From: Anaerolineaceae bacterium
GTDB taxonomy: Bacteria; Chloroflexota; Anaerolineae; Anaerolineales; Anaerolineaceae
DNA: 64,000 nt
Direction: 5' to 3'
Assembly: GCA_016841445.1 (NCBI GenBank)
Contig: JAENZD010000001.1
Location: forward strand, 1,178,001 to 1,242,000
A program made the translations under genes and the position numbers. Of this stretch, positions 27,377 to 35,718 are shown one piece after another. Numbering within the stretch: position 1 is the first letter of the stretch; each line of letters opens with the position of its first letter. The notes under the pieces are model-generated. The model saw only the letters and a program-made list of their open reading frames with translations, did no database searches and was not told where the DNA came from.

Positions 27377-28789
27377 ATGGAAATATTGAATAAAAAATCA
27401 ATTAATAGGAGAAAAATCCTTTTATCAGTAGTGCTCCTATTTGGATTGATCCTGATTCCCTACCGAGTTTCTGCAACGCCCCTTGCACAAGATAATCCGA
27501 CTTATATTGTACAAGCGGGTGACACCCTGGGTACGATTGCCCGCCGCTTTGGTGTTTCTACAGACGAAATTCAGGCATTGAATAATTTAGAAGATCCAAA
27601 TGCATTAGCGATTGGCCAACAGCTCCTTATCCCTGGTCTTGAAGGGATCACGGGACTGCTTACATCCTCAACAATCGAGTTTGGTGTATCTTTGGCAAGT
27701 TTGGCGCGCCAGTATCAAACGACTCAGGATCACCTGATAACACTCAACCACCTGATCAGCCCATCTGAGACCATCGTTGGGACTGATTTTATCATCCCAA
27801 TCCATGAAGATCAGGAACCATTAAATCCGATCTTGGCTTTTTCCCCGGATGAAACGCCCCTTGAAGCAGCAATCCTTTCCGGAAGTTCTCCCTGGCAAAT
27901 AATTTCTAACAACCAGGTTAAAGGAACATGGGATATCATCCCTGGCGAAGCCTTATTTGGGCCGGCTGAAATAAGCGAACAGCCTGGAACGATACAAGGA
28001 ATCGAGCAGATTTCCATTAATAACCTTCCTATCATCCAGGGAGAAACACTCGAAATTCACATTCAAACAGACCTGCCAGCTCAGTTCACCGGTCAATTCA
28101 ATGAAACAACTTTGGCATTCTTCACGGAAGACAACAGCAATTATTTCAACTTTTCTGGCATTCATGCCCTTGAAGAGCCAGGCGTTTATCCACTAGAAAT
28201 TACCGCTGAATTTTCAAACGGAACCCAACAAAGTTTTAACCAGCTTGTTTTACTCGCTGAAGGCGGCTATGGCAATGAATGGGTAAATGTTCCGGAGGAT
28301 TACCTGGATCAGGATGCGATTGCACAAGAAGATAGCTACCTGGAACCCATTTTGAGCCAGGCATCACAAGAAAGATATTGGGATCGTCGCTTTATTTACC
28401 CGGTGGATGAGCCCTGTATTGGCAGCCTTTACGGCCAACGAAGAGATTACAACAACGGGAATTTCTTCTTTTATCATACAGGTCTTGATTTTACGGTTTG
28501 TGCGCAAAATTTAAACGTCTATGCGGCTGCTGCAGGTGAAGTCGTCGTTTCAGAAGCGTTATATGTCAAAGGAAATGCGATCGTTATTGATCATGGCTGG
28601 GGTGTCTATTCAATTTATGCACACCTCGCCGAATTCAGAGTTCAGGCTGGAGATATAGTGCAGCCAGGTGATCTCATCGGCATCATCGGGAACACAGGAC
28701 GATCTGCAGGTCCGCATTTGCACTTCGAAATTGATATTTTGGGGATACCAGTCAATCCCCTGTCCTGGTTGGATCAGGAATTTCCATGA
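27377..28789 (+). CDS. LysM-domain M23 metalloendopeptidase
   Basis: The 470-residue protein has an N-terminal membrane anchor or signal (about 13-33). A LysM domain follows (about 42-86, YIVQAGDTLGTIARRFGVS), then a second, weaker LysM (about 97-142) and an unclassified middle region with a beta-rich pattern. The C-terminal M23 peptidase domain (about 350-465) has zinc ligands H367 and D371 in HTGLDF and H447/H449 in HLHFE. Such proteins bind and cut peptidoglycan or associated peptides at the cell surface. The gene stands alone, and the - strand tRNA-Leu terminator lies just downstream. Confidence 0.92.
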   Translation: MEILNKKSINRRKILLSVVLLFGLILIPYRVSATPLAQDNPTYIVQAGDTLGTIARRFGVSTDEIQALNNLEDPNALAIGQQLLIPGLEGITGLLTSSTIEFGVSLASLARQYQTTQDHLITLNHLISPSETIVGTDFIIPIHEDQEPLNPILAFSPDETPLEAAILSGSSPWQIISNNQVKGTWDIIPGEALFGPAEISEQPGTIQGIEQISINNLPIIQGETLEIHIQTDLPAQFTGQFNETTLAFFTEDNSNYFNFSGIHALEEPGVYPLEITAEFSNGTQQSFNQLVLLAEGGYGNEWVNVPEDYLDQDAIAQEDSYLEPILSQASQERYWDRRFIYPVDEPCIGSLYGQRRDYNNGNFFFYHTGLDFTVCAQNLNVYAAAAGEVVVSEALYVKGNAIVIDHGWGVYSIYAHLAEFRVQAGDIVQPGDLIGIIGNTGRSAGPHLHFEIDILGIPVNPLSWLDQEFP

Positions 28790-28807
28790 TCCAAAGCGTT
28801 AAAACAA

Positions 28808-28831
28808 AACAAGCACATCCTTGTGCTTGTT
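28808..28831 (-). terminator. Terminator of the tRNA-Leu gene
   Basis: AACAAGCACA (28808-28817) and TGTGCTTGTT (28822-28831) form a perfect 10-bp stem with a 4-base loop. Reading the - strand, it follows the tRNA by six bases and is itself followed by a T-rich run (TTTTGTTTTAA). Confidence 0.85.
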
Positions 28832-28837
28832 ATGCTA

Positions 28838-28920
28838 TGCGCTGGGAGGGAGTCGAACCCTCACGCCTCAGCGGCACGTGGCCCTCAACCACGCCTGTCT
28901 GCCAGTTCCAGCACCAGCGC
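28838..28920 (-). tRNA. tRNA-Leu, anticodon GAG
   Basis: On the - strand an 83-base cloverleaf with a long variable arm can be folded. The acceptor stem GCGCTGG pairs with CCAGCGC and the discriminator base is A. The anticodon stem is CGTGG/CCACG around TTGAGGG, giving anticodon GAG. The variable arm is GCC/GGC and the T arm is GAGGG-TTCGACT-CCCTC. CCA is not encoded. It would read CUC and CUU leucine codons. Confidence 0.95.
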
Positions 28921-28933
28921 CAGAGCAGAAGTA

Positions 28934-28961
28934 ATTATATCCTGCTTAATGGGTATGTCAA
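28934..28961 (-). promoter_or_regulatory. Promoter of tRNA-Leu
   Basis: On the - strand, TTGACA (28961-28956) and TATAAT (28939-28934) are perfect consensus hexamers separated by 16 bases. They would start transcription a few bases before the tRNA 5' end, as expected for a stable RNA gene. Confidence 0.85.
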
Positions 28962-28996
28962 GAATTTTTGAGATCTAACTTATAAAGGAGCAAGAA

Positions 28997-29986
28997 ATGA
29001 CCATCGTGTTAGATGCCATGGGAAGCGATGACCGCCCGAATCCAGAGGTTCAGGCTGCAGTTGATGCTTCGAACCAGCTTAATGAAAAGATCATCCTGGT
29101 TGGAAATGAAAACGTCTTGAAATTAAAATTAGATGCGATCGACGGTGATAAATCCAAAGTTTTCATCTCCCATGCACCACAAGCATTGGATATGAGTGAT
29201 CACATTGCTGAAGCCAGGGCAAAGAAACAAAACTCAATGCGGGTTGGCATGGACTTGATAAAAACTGGTGATGGTGATGCCTTTGTTACAGCAGGTAATA
29301 CCGGAATGGCAATGTACTATGCCAAAAAGACATTTGGTGATATTGAGGGTGTTATCAGGCCTTGCCTTTGTGCGGTATTCCCCGTCAGGAATGGGAAAGC
29401 TGTTGTGCTGGATATCGGCGCTAACGCAGAATGCAGGCCCGATTTCCTTGTGCAATTTGCCCTGATGGGTAAAATCTACGCTGAAGCCATGCTGGGAGTC
29501 AGCAACCCACGGATTGGTCTTCTGGCTAACGGCGAAGAGGAGGGAAAAGGCAATGACCTTGTCAGGGAAACTTTCCCGCTTCTACAAGAGAGCTCGCTTA
29601 ATTTCATTGGAAACGTGGAGGGCAAGGAACTTTTCGGTGGCCAAGCGGATGTGGTGGTGACAGATGGTTTCACAGGCAATGTGATGCTAAAATCCACAGA
29701 AGCCGTGGCTAAATTGATCATCGACATTCTCAAGGAAGAACTCCTATCCTCATTCAGGACGAAAATGGGTGCGTTGCTTGCCAAACCCGCATTTGGTAAA
29801 ATAAGAAAATTATTGGATCCCGCTGAGGTAGGTGCAGCCCCCCTATTGGGGATTGATGCAATGGTATTTGTCGGCCACGGCCGTTCAGATGCACGAGCTG
29901 TTGTCAGCTCTATTCGTGCAGCAAAACAAGCTGTCGATAATGATCTGCTGCAGAAACTCAGAACAGCAATTTCTAAAAGTATATAA
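28997..29986 (+). CDS. plsX: Phosphate acyltransferase PlsX
   Basis: The enzyme makes acyl-phosphate from acyl-ACP and phosphate, the first step of the PlsX/PlsY route to lysophosphatidic acid. The 329-residue protein has the opening DAMGSDDRPN, the AGNTGMAM and LDIGANAE motifs, GEEEGKGND, VVTDGFTGNV and the closing GIDAMVFVGHGRS. GGAG precedes the ATG. fabD, fabH and plsY are not adjacent; the next gene is an unknown membrane protein 15 bases downstream. Confidence 0.95.
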   Translation: MTIVLDAMGSDDRPNPEVQAAVDASNQLNEKIILVGNENVLKLKLDAIDGDKSKVFISHAPQALDMSDHIAEARAKKQNSMRVGMDLIKTGDGDAFVTAGNTGMAMYYAKKTFGDIEGVIRPCLCAVFPVRNGKAVVLDIGANAECRPDFLVQFALMGKIYAEAMLGVSNPRIGLLANGEEEGKGNDLVRETFPLLQESSLNFIGNVEGKELFGGQADVVVTDGFTGNVMLKSTEAVAKLIIDILKEELLSSFRTKMGALLAKPAFGKIRKLLDPAEVGAAPLLGIDAMVFVGHGRSDARAVVSSIRAAKQAVDNDLLQKLRTAISKSI

Positions 29987-30001
29987 ACAGAAAAGAGAAA
30001 A

Positions 30002-30703
30002 ATGAATAAAGTCATTAATGAAAAACTGATCGCTCGAAATAAAAAAATTGGTAGCATTACGTCCATCGCTGGAATGGCCATTTTGGTTGGTGGTTTGATA
30101 TTGAGCTTCACCGGGGATCCCGGTAGAAACACCATCATTTCATTTGGCGCATTGATTGTCGGTTTCATTGTTGCGCAGATCAGCACTTCCTTTGTGAATA
30201 AATTTGGGCGCAGTCCCAGGTTTGATGAGGTGATTGGTGATAACTTAGCTAAGCTCAACAATAAATACACCTATTACGTCTACAGCAGTCCCATCGCAAT
30301 GCTTCTTGTGGGACCTTATGGGATCTGGATTCCAACGCCTGTATCAGCCACTGGTGAAGTTTTTTATGATAAGAAATGGAAGCAAAAGGGTGGTTCTTTC
30401 ATGTTTAAATTTTTCGGGCAGGAGAACATCGGTAAGCCTGATGCGGATGCAGCCAGCAATGAAATCGCTGTCCGCGAACTCCTCAGCAAACACCTTGATG
30501 AAGGAGAAATTCCTGAAATTAGCAATGTCCTGGTTTTGCTGAATCCTAAGGCAAGCATCGGTGATACTGAAAATGCCCCACTTCCTATTGTTACGGGAGA
30601 TGCGCTGCGACGATATATCCGGAGTGTGGATCGTAAGGCTGAGGACGAAATGTCGGATGAAATGCTCGAGAAAATCAATTCAATTTTTGAAACCAGAGAT
30701 TAA
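30002..30703 (+). CDS. Unknown two-helix membrane protein, possibly NERD-like
   Basis: The 233-residue protein has two closely spaced membrane helices (about 18-37 and 43-63) and a soluble C-terminal part. In that part, FDEVIGDNLAKLNNKY followed by a VGPYGIWIP strand resembles the start of nuclease-related (NERD) or restriction-endonuclease-like folds. I cannot see a clear catalytic Asp/Glu-x-Lys set, so nuclease activity is not supported. It follows plsX closely and probably shares its transcript. The ribosome site is weak (AAGAGA). Homologues with this layout occur in Anaerolineae in my recollection, without a known role. Confidence 0.65.
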   Translation: MNKVINEKLIARNKKIGSITSIAGMAILVGGLILSFTGDPGRNTIISFGALIVGFIVAQISTSFVNKFGRSPRFDEVIGDNLAKLNNKYTYYVYSSPIAMLLVGPYGIWIPTPVSATGEVFYDKKWKQKGGSFMFKFFGQENIGKPDADAASNEIAVRELLSKHLDEGEIPEISNVLVLLNPKASIGDTENAPLPIVTGDALRRYIRSVDRKAEDEMSDEMLEKINSIFETRD

Positions 30704-30711
30704 TGGATAAG

Positions 30712-31437
30712 TTAATCTAATCCAGCATATTTTCTGAGCTCTTTGAGTTCCTCAGGCTGCAGGTAACGAAAATTGCCAACCTGAAGTTTCCCAAGTTGGA
30801 CTGGCCCAATCCGGATCCGTTGAATTTGCCGTACGGGCAGTCCTATCCTGGCACCTGTTCGGCGGATTTGCCGGTTCTTCCCTTCCTGGATGGTGATATT
30901 TAACCATGCACCTGATTTTGTGTACGCCTTAACTTCAATCGTGGCTGGTAATGTCCGATACCCATCCTCCAAGACAACCCCCCGCCGCCAAATTGCAAGC
31001 TGCTCATCATCAGGGCGCTTGGTCACTCGGACCTCATACTCTTTATCATGCTCATAGCGGGGGTGTGTCAATCGATTGGCTAGCTCACCATCGTTCGTTA
31101 GTAGCACCAATCCGGAAGAATCATAATCTAATCGACCTATAGGATATAAATGACGTTCATCCTTCACAATATCAAATACAGATGGCCGATCATCATCTGG
31201 AGCATGTATTGAGAGCATATAACGCGGTTTATTAAGGGCGACCACGACCTTCTTCTCTGGTCTTCCAATAAGCTCTCCATCCAATCGGATTTCATCTTTC
31301 CTTGGGTCAGCCTTTGTCCCTAATTGGATGACTTCCCCATTGACTGTCACACGGCCCTCATCAATGAATTTCTCACACCCACGTCTTGAGCCGTATCCTG
31401 CTCTAGATAAAATTTTCTGTACTCGATCTTCTGTCAT
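30712..31437 (-). CDS. rluB: Pseudouridine synthase, RluB/RsuA family
   Basis: The 241-residue enzyme modifies uridine in rRNA. An N-terminal S4 RNA-binding domain (about 1-60, RVQKILSRAGYGSRR) precedes the catalytic domain with YPIGRLDYDSSGLVLLT, which holds the catalytic Asp, and EGKNRQIRR. Adjacency to scpB on the same strand with a one-base overlap is the standard arrangement for RluB. It converges on the plsX pair with only eight bases between the stops. Confidence 0.93.
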   Translation of the reverse strand: MTEDRVQKILSRAGYGSRRGCEKFIDEGRVTVNGEVIQLGTKADPRKDEIRLDGELIGRPEKKVVVALNKPRYMLSIHAPDDDRPSVFDIVKDERHLYPIGRLDYDSSGLVLLTNDGELANRLTHPRYEHDKEYEVRVTKRPDDEQLAIWRRGVVLEDGYRTLPATIEVKAYTKSGAWLNITIQEGKNRQIRRTGARIGLPVRQIQRIRIGPVQLGKLQVGNFRYLQPEELKELRKYAGLD

Positions 31438-32018
31438 TATGTTTTTAATACTTCCTTCGCACCATTCACATTGATGTTTTCTTCCAAGGCATCAAAGTCG
31501 ATAAAAGGTAAAGCGTCAAGGGACTCTAATCCGAAATACTGCATAAATTCCGGTGAAGTACCATAGTAGATCGGCCGCCCCGGAGTTTCTGCACGGCCCA
31601 ATTCTTCGATCAAACCTTTTGATAAGAGTGTGCGCATGACACCATCGCTGTTGACCCCGCGTATCACGTCGACTTCTGGACGGGTCACAGGTTGCTTGTA
31701 AGCGATGATCGCTAGTGTTTCAAGGGCAGCCTGGGATAATGTGCTGGTTGCTTCAAGGCCAAGAAATGCCTCGATCGTTTTACTAATCTCAGGGGCGGTG
31801 GTTAGTTGAACCTTATTTTTTATACGCATTAGCCTGATCCCATGGTTTCCCATCTTGTAATGCCGGTCCAGATCAGATAACTGACCTTCTACTTCTGATT
31901 CAGTTATTTCAAGTGATTTTGCCATCTGATAGATGCTAACCATGCCTGACGAAACAAATAACAGCGCTTCTATTCTTGCAGATAATGTGTTAAGTTCTTG
32001 ATTTTCCATAATATCCAT
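31437..32018 (-). CDS. scpB: Segregation and condensation protein B
   Basis: ScpB is the tandem winged-helix kleisin partner of the SMC-ScpA condensin. The 193-residue length fits. Typical pieces are ARIEALLFVSSGMVS, LSQAALETLAIIAYKQPVTRPEV, IRGVNSDGVMRTLL and GRPIYYGTSPEFMQYFG. The stop overlaps the rluB start by one base. scpA is not adjacent, unlike in many bacteria. ATG 32009 is an alternative start, and neither start has a strong ribosome site. Confidence 0.94.
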   Translation of the reverse strand: MDIMENQELNTLSARIEALLFVSSGMVSIYQMAKSLEITESEVEGQLSDLDRHYKMGNHGIRLMRIKNKVQLTTAPEISKTIEAFLGLEATSTLSQAALETLAIIAYKQPVTRPEVDVIRGVNSDGVMRTLLSKGLIEELGRAETPGRPIYYGTSPEFMQYFGLESLDALPFIDFDALEENINVNGAKEVLKT

Positions 32019-32142
32019 TAATTATTTCTATCTATAAGACTAATGATTATACTCGATTAATATATGTGTTCAGCATTCGCCTATAATGGTAGAATCTAAA
32101 TCTAACTCAAAAATGTATGTTGTTTTTCTCTCGGAGATATAT

Positions 32143-33099
32143 ATGCGAATCCTCTTAACAGGCGCGGCAGGGTTTCTTGGCTCTCATCTGACGGACAAAT
32201 TGATAAATGAAGGCCATCATGTGATTGGTATGGATAATTTTATTACCGGAAATGAAGAAAACCTTGGCCACCTTGCGGGAAATGGAAAATTCAGCTTTAT
32301 TCGGCACGATGTTTCCAATTTTATATTAGTAACCGGTAAAATTGACTACGTTCTTCACTTTGCTTCTCCTGCCAGTCCAAATCCTGCTTCTCCGCTAGGC
32401 TATCCAAATCTTCCTATTCAAACTTTGAAAGCAGGTGCCTTAGGAACACATAACAGTCTGGGCGTTGCAAGGGCTCATAATGCAAAATTCCTTCTTGCCT
32501 CAACAAGTGAAATCTATGGGGATCCCCAGGAACATCCACAAAAAGAAACCTACCGCGGTAATGTTGATCCGATTGGTGCGCGGTCTGTTTATGACGAGGC
32601 AAAACGCTTTGCAGAAGCTTTGACCATGGCTTATCACCGCTTCCATCAGATTGACACCCGTATTGTACGGATATTTAATACCTTCGGACCCAGGATGCGT
32701 TTGGATGATGGGCGGGTTGTTCCTAATTTTATTCAACAAGCGCTTCGGAAGGAGCCATTAACCATTTATGGCGACGGTTCTCAAACTCGAAGTTTTTGTT
32801 ATGTCAGCGACTTAATTGATGGGATCTACAAGCTAATGATGAGTGATTATCATGAACCGGTCAATTTAGGCAACCCGAATGAAATCAGTGTTATCGAATT
32901 TGCTGATTTAGTCAATAAAACTGTTGATAACACCTCAGGAAAAATCAAAAAGACAGCAGAACGATTGGGAAACGATCCCCAGAGGCGGCAGCCCGATATT
33001 TCCCGGGCTAAATCTATTCTAAACTGGGAACCAAAAATCAGTATTCAAGCTGGCTTGGAAAAAACAATCCCATATTTTAAGAAGAAAATGGGGATATGA
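32143..33099 (+). CDS. SDR-family NAD-dependent epimerase/decarboxylase (UDP-glucuronate decarboxylase-like)
   Basis: This extended short-chain dehydrogenase acts on a nucleotide sugar. The start is ATG 32143 (318 residues), with CGGAGA upstream; an in-frame ATG 57 bases earlier has none. Motifs are [10 protein letters not shown] for [20 protein letters not shown], the catalytic pair Y150-K154 in [18 protein letters not shown] and [12 protein letters not shown]. These last features match UDP-xylose synthase and related dTDP-glucose dehydratase-like enzymes. It overlaps gtrA by four bases, pointing to a role in cell-surface polysaccharide or lipid glycosylation. Confidence 0.88.
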   Translation: MRILLTGAAGFLGSHLTDKLINEGHHVIGMDNFITGNEENLGHLAGNGKFSFIRHDVSNFILVTGKIDYVLHFASPASPNPASPLGYPNLPIQTLKAGALGTHNSLGVARAHNAKFLLASTSEIYGDPQEHPQKETYRGNVDPIGARSVYDEAKRFAEALTMAYHRFHQIDTRIVRIFNTFGPRMRLDDGRVVPNFIQQALRKEPLTIYGDGSQTRSFCYVSDLIDGIYKLMMSDYHEPVNLGNPNEISVIEFADLVNKTVDNTSGKIKKTAERLGNDPQRRQPDISRAKSILNWEPKISIQAGLEKTIPYFKKKMGI

Positions 33100-33599
33100 G
33101 CATCATAACAAGTAAAAAAGAAAGAATCAGGTTTGTAAAATTTGCCTTCGTTGGTATAACAGGTGCCATCGTTGACTTCGGTGTTATGAATTTATTACGC
33201 CAGGTTTTGAATATGCCCTTGGTGTGGGCACAAGCCATATCTTTCGTCTGTGCAGTGATCAATAATTTTCTTTGGAACCGGCTTTGGACTTATCCTGAAT
33301 CCCGTACCCGCAGTGCACATAAACAATTAATTCAATTCTTTATTATCAACATCATTGGTATCCTGATTAGAACACCCCTGGTACCCTGGTTCAACAATCT
33401 ATTTCTCGGTTTCATAAACAATAAAAATTGGACGTTACCTCTACCCAACAACGTAATCAGTCAAAATTTATCTTTGGCACTCAGTATTGGCATAGTGATG
33501 TTATGGAATTTTTTCGCAAACCGTTATTGGACATACAATAATGTTCCAAAGGGAAATCAGCCTTATGAACAAGAGCGATCAGAGGATATCACAGGGTAA
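33096..33599 (+). CDS. GtrA-like membrane protein
   Basis: The 167-residue protein has four membrane helices and the family features [35 protein letters not shown] and the closing [10 protein letters not shown]. GtrA proteins are thought to help flip or modify polyprenyl-linked sugars for surface glycosylation. The ATG overlaps the SDR stop (ATGA), so they are coupled. The URO-D-like gene follows 17 bases later and may be in the same transcript. Confidence 0.9.
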   Translation: MSIITSKKERIRFVKFAFVGITGAIVDFGVMNLLRQVLNMPLVWAQAISFVCAVINNFLWNRLWTYPESRTRSAHKQLIQFFIINIIGILIRTPLVPWFNNLFLGFINNKNWTLPLPNNVISQNLSLALSIGIVMLWNFFANRYWTYNNVPKGNQPYEQERSEDITG

Positions 33600-33615
33600 C
33601 CGGAAAGAGTAAAAT

Positions 33616-34605
33616 ATGGAAAACACCCATCGTGATCGACTAAAGCAAACTTTATCCGGGGATAAACCTGATCGTCCCCCAATAGCATTCTGGCATCATT
33701 TCCCCGTCGACGACCAGGACCCTTTTCGATTGGCAGCAGCGACAATCGCCTTTCAAAAACAATTTGATTTTGACCTGGTCAAGGTTTCACCACCCTCTTC
33801 TTTTTGTCTAAAAGACTGGGGTGTTCAGGATCAGTGGATTGGAAGCGATGAAGGAACCCGAGAGTATACAAAAAGGGTCATAAATGATCCTGCAGACTGG
33901 TTTAATTTACGTGTATTGGATCCCTACAAAGGCTACCTGGGTCAACAATTGGCCTGTTTAAAAGAACTAAGCACTGTCTTTGGAGACCACACACCTTATA
34001 TTCAAACGATATTTAATCCACTTTCCCAGGCAAAAAATTTGGTGGGACCCCAAAACCTGCTGACGCATATTCGAAAATATCCGGAAGCAATTCATCATGG
34101 CTTGAGAACAATACAAGAAACAACAATTCGGTTTGTCCAGGCAGCTAAAACCCTGGGAATCTCTGGAATTTTCTTTGCAATCCAGCATGCAAGTTACCGG
34201 ATTATGACGGAACAAGAGTACGCTGACTTTGGGAAGCATTATGATCTTCCGGTACTCCAGGATGTTGGTGACCTTTGGGCAAATATGGTCCATTTACATG
34301 GCAATGACATCATGTTCAATCTTATTGCAGATTACCATGTACAAATGATGAACTGGCATGACCGGGAAACACCACCTGCCCTTTCAGATGCTCTGAAAAT
34401 ATTTCCCCGGACCTTATGCGGTGGGCTTTCACGGATTGACACGATGGTTTTGGGATCAACAGAGCAAATTCATGAGGAGATTCGTCAAGCCGTTGAAATA
34501 ACCGGTGGGAAGAGGCTCCTAATAAGCACAGGCTGTGTCTTGCCACAAACAGCCCCTTATGGCAATATTATGGCAGCTAGAAAATTCATCGAGGAGTTAC
34601 ACTAA
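33616..34605 (+). CDS. Uroporphyrinogen decarboxylase superfamily protein, not HemE
   Basis: The 329-residue TIM-barrel-type protein has RDRLKQTLSGDKPDRPPIAFW at its start and GGLSRIDTMVLG and ISTGCVLPQTAPYGN at its end, as in the URO-D family. The HemE substrate motif with its paired Arg residues is absent; HHFPVDDQ stands in that position. A corrinoid or methyl-group enzyme related to MtaA/CmuA-type proteins is more likely, with the late Cys a possible zinc ligand. No methyltransferase partner is nearby. It overlaps rsmD by one base, and GGAAAGAG precedes its ATG. Confidence 0.8.
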   Translation: MENTHRDRLKQTLSGDKPDRPPIAFWHHFPVDDQDPFRLAAATIAFQKQFDFDLVKVSPPSSFCLKDWGVQDQWIGSDEGTREYTKRVINDPADWFNLRVLDPYKGYLGQQLACLKELSTVFGDHTPYIQTIFNPLSQAKNLVGPQNLLTHIRKYPEAIHHGLRTIQETTIRFVQAAKTLGISGIFFAIQHASYRIMTEQEYADFGKHYDLPVLQDVGDLWANMVHLHGNDIMFNLIADYHVQMMNWHDRETPPALSDALKIFPRTLCGGLSRIDTMVLGSTEQIHEEIRQAVEITGGKRLLISTGCVLPQTAPYGNIMAARKFIEELH

Positions 34606-35165
34606 TGCGGGTTATTTCCGGAAGTGCAAAAGGTATAAAACTGGCAAGCGTCCCAGGAAAATCAACCCGCCCGATCACAGATCAGGTAAAAGAAGCGCTC
34701 TTCAATATTCTTGGTCCTGGTATTGTTGATTCTTCAATGCTTGATCTCTTCGGCGGAACAGGAGCGGTAGGGATTGAAGCCCTTTCTAGAGGCGCAGAAT
34801 ATGTTCTCTTCCTGGATAATAATTATCGTGCCTACCAGGTGATCAAACAAAATCTGGAAGCCACAGATCTAGTGCCTTATGCAAATGTCATGAAAAAGGA
34901 CGCATTTGTTTTACTGCGCGAAAAACCTTCACAAAGTTTTGACTATATCTATATTGCTCCTCCCCAATACAAGGCACTTTGGTCAAAAGCAATGTTCATG
35001 CTTGATGAAAACCCAGGTTGGTTGAATGAAGATGGCGATATCATTGTTCAAATACATCCAAAGGAATTTGATAATAATATTGACTATACGAATTTTAGAT
35101 ATTATGATATCAGGGAATATGGTGACACAATCCTGGTGTTTTTTAGATTCACTTCACTGAAATAA
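34605..35165 (+). CDS. rsmD: 16S rRNA (guanine-N2)-methyltransferase RsmD-like
   Basis: The 186-residue SAM-dependent methyltransferase starts with the typical MRVISGSAKG, has TRPITDQVKEALFNIL and the SAM-binding DLFGGTGAVGIEALSRGA (47-64). The catalytic motif, DPPY in most RsmD enzymes, reads APPQY here (118-122), so the usual Asp is Ala. It may be a lineage variant, an altered activity or a different target. It overlaps the preceding gene by one base and the convergent Nudix gene by 12 bases at the 3' end. coaD, a frequent neighbour, is absent. Confidence 0.87.
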   Translation: MRVISGSAKGIKLASVPGKSTRPITDQVKEALFNILGPGIVDSSMLDLFGGTGAVGIEALSRGAEYVLFLDNNYRAYQVIKQNLEATDLVPYANVMKKDAFVLLREKPSQSFDYIYIAPPQYKALWSKAMFMLDENPGWLNEDGDIIVQIHPKEFDNNIDYTNFRYYDIREYGDTILVFFRFTSLK

Positions 35166-35657
35166 AGTTTTTAATTCCCCATTCTGATCAAAGGTGTACT
35201 TCCCGATAAAAATCGGATCCCCCCGTTTGTGTTCCAATACCATTGGTATTAGAAATTGCAGATCATCAACTAATGGAAGCTCATTGATTTGTTCATTGGA
35301 AATCCATTGAAGTTCTCCCTCATGCGATGACTGAAAATCATTCTCTTCAACAAAGCCTTTAAATACAAACAGGGCAACACCTGTTTTATTGGAAACGCTG
35401 ATCATTATCTGACCGCAGAGGGTTATCGCTGCATCTTTGATCCCGGTTTCCTCAAATAATTCTCGTCTTGCTGCATCCAAAATATCCTCGTTTGGTTCAA
35501 CATGCCCCCCAATACCGTTGTAAAAACCAGCCCACCTTTTCTTATTCTGAGCACCTTTAATAAGCAGGATTCTTCTCTCTGGATCAAAAACGAAAATCAA
35601 TGTTCTGGGAACAACCTGGAAGCGTTCTGGATCGATACCCTGATCGGCATTTTTCAT
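35154..35657 (-). CDS. Nudix hydrolase
   Basis: The 167-residue protein contains a complete Nudix box at residues 51-73 (G51, E57, RELFEETGI). It should cleave a nucleoside diphosphate linked to another group. The residues before the box, WAGFYNGIGGHVEPNED, recall MutT/8-oxo-dGTP-type enzymes, but the substrate is not determined. Its last 12 bases overlap the convergent rsmD gene. The pfk terminator lies just upstream, so it has its own promoter or depends on read-through. Confidence 0.9.
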   Translation of the reverse strand: MKNADQGIDPERFQVVPRTLIFVFDPERRILLIKGAQNKKRWAGFYNGIGGHVEPNEDILDAARRELFEETGIKDAAITLCGQIMISVSNKTGVALFVFKGFVEENDFQSSHEGELQWISNEQINELPLVDDLQFLIPMVLEHKRGDPIFIGKYTFDQNGELKTLFQ

Positions 35658-35680
35658 AATAATCAGACTCCATTATAAAA

Positions 35681-35708
35681 ACAGCCCGTGGTTGTGCTCA
35701 CGGGCTGT
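35681..35708 (-). terminator. Terminator of the phosphofructokinase gene
   Basis: ACAGCCCGTG (35681-35690) pairs with CACGGGCTGT (35699-35708) in a perfect 10-bp stem with an 8-base loop. On the - strand it is followed by TTTTTAT, ten bases after the pfk stop codon. It is a textbook Rho-independent terminator. Confidence 0.9.
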
Positions 35709-35718
35709 AAAATTTCGA

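Noticed and set aside
29476-30270. 264-codon open frame on the - strand across the plsX 3' end and the next gene
   Set aside because: It is antisense to well-supported genes, has a Ser/Leu-rich composition typical of shadow frames, and has no recognisable motif.
33616-34605. hemE (uroporphyrinogen decarboxylase)
   Set aside because: The N-terminal substrate-binding Arg motif of HemE is missing and no other heme gene is adjacent.
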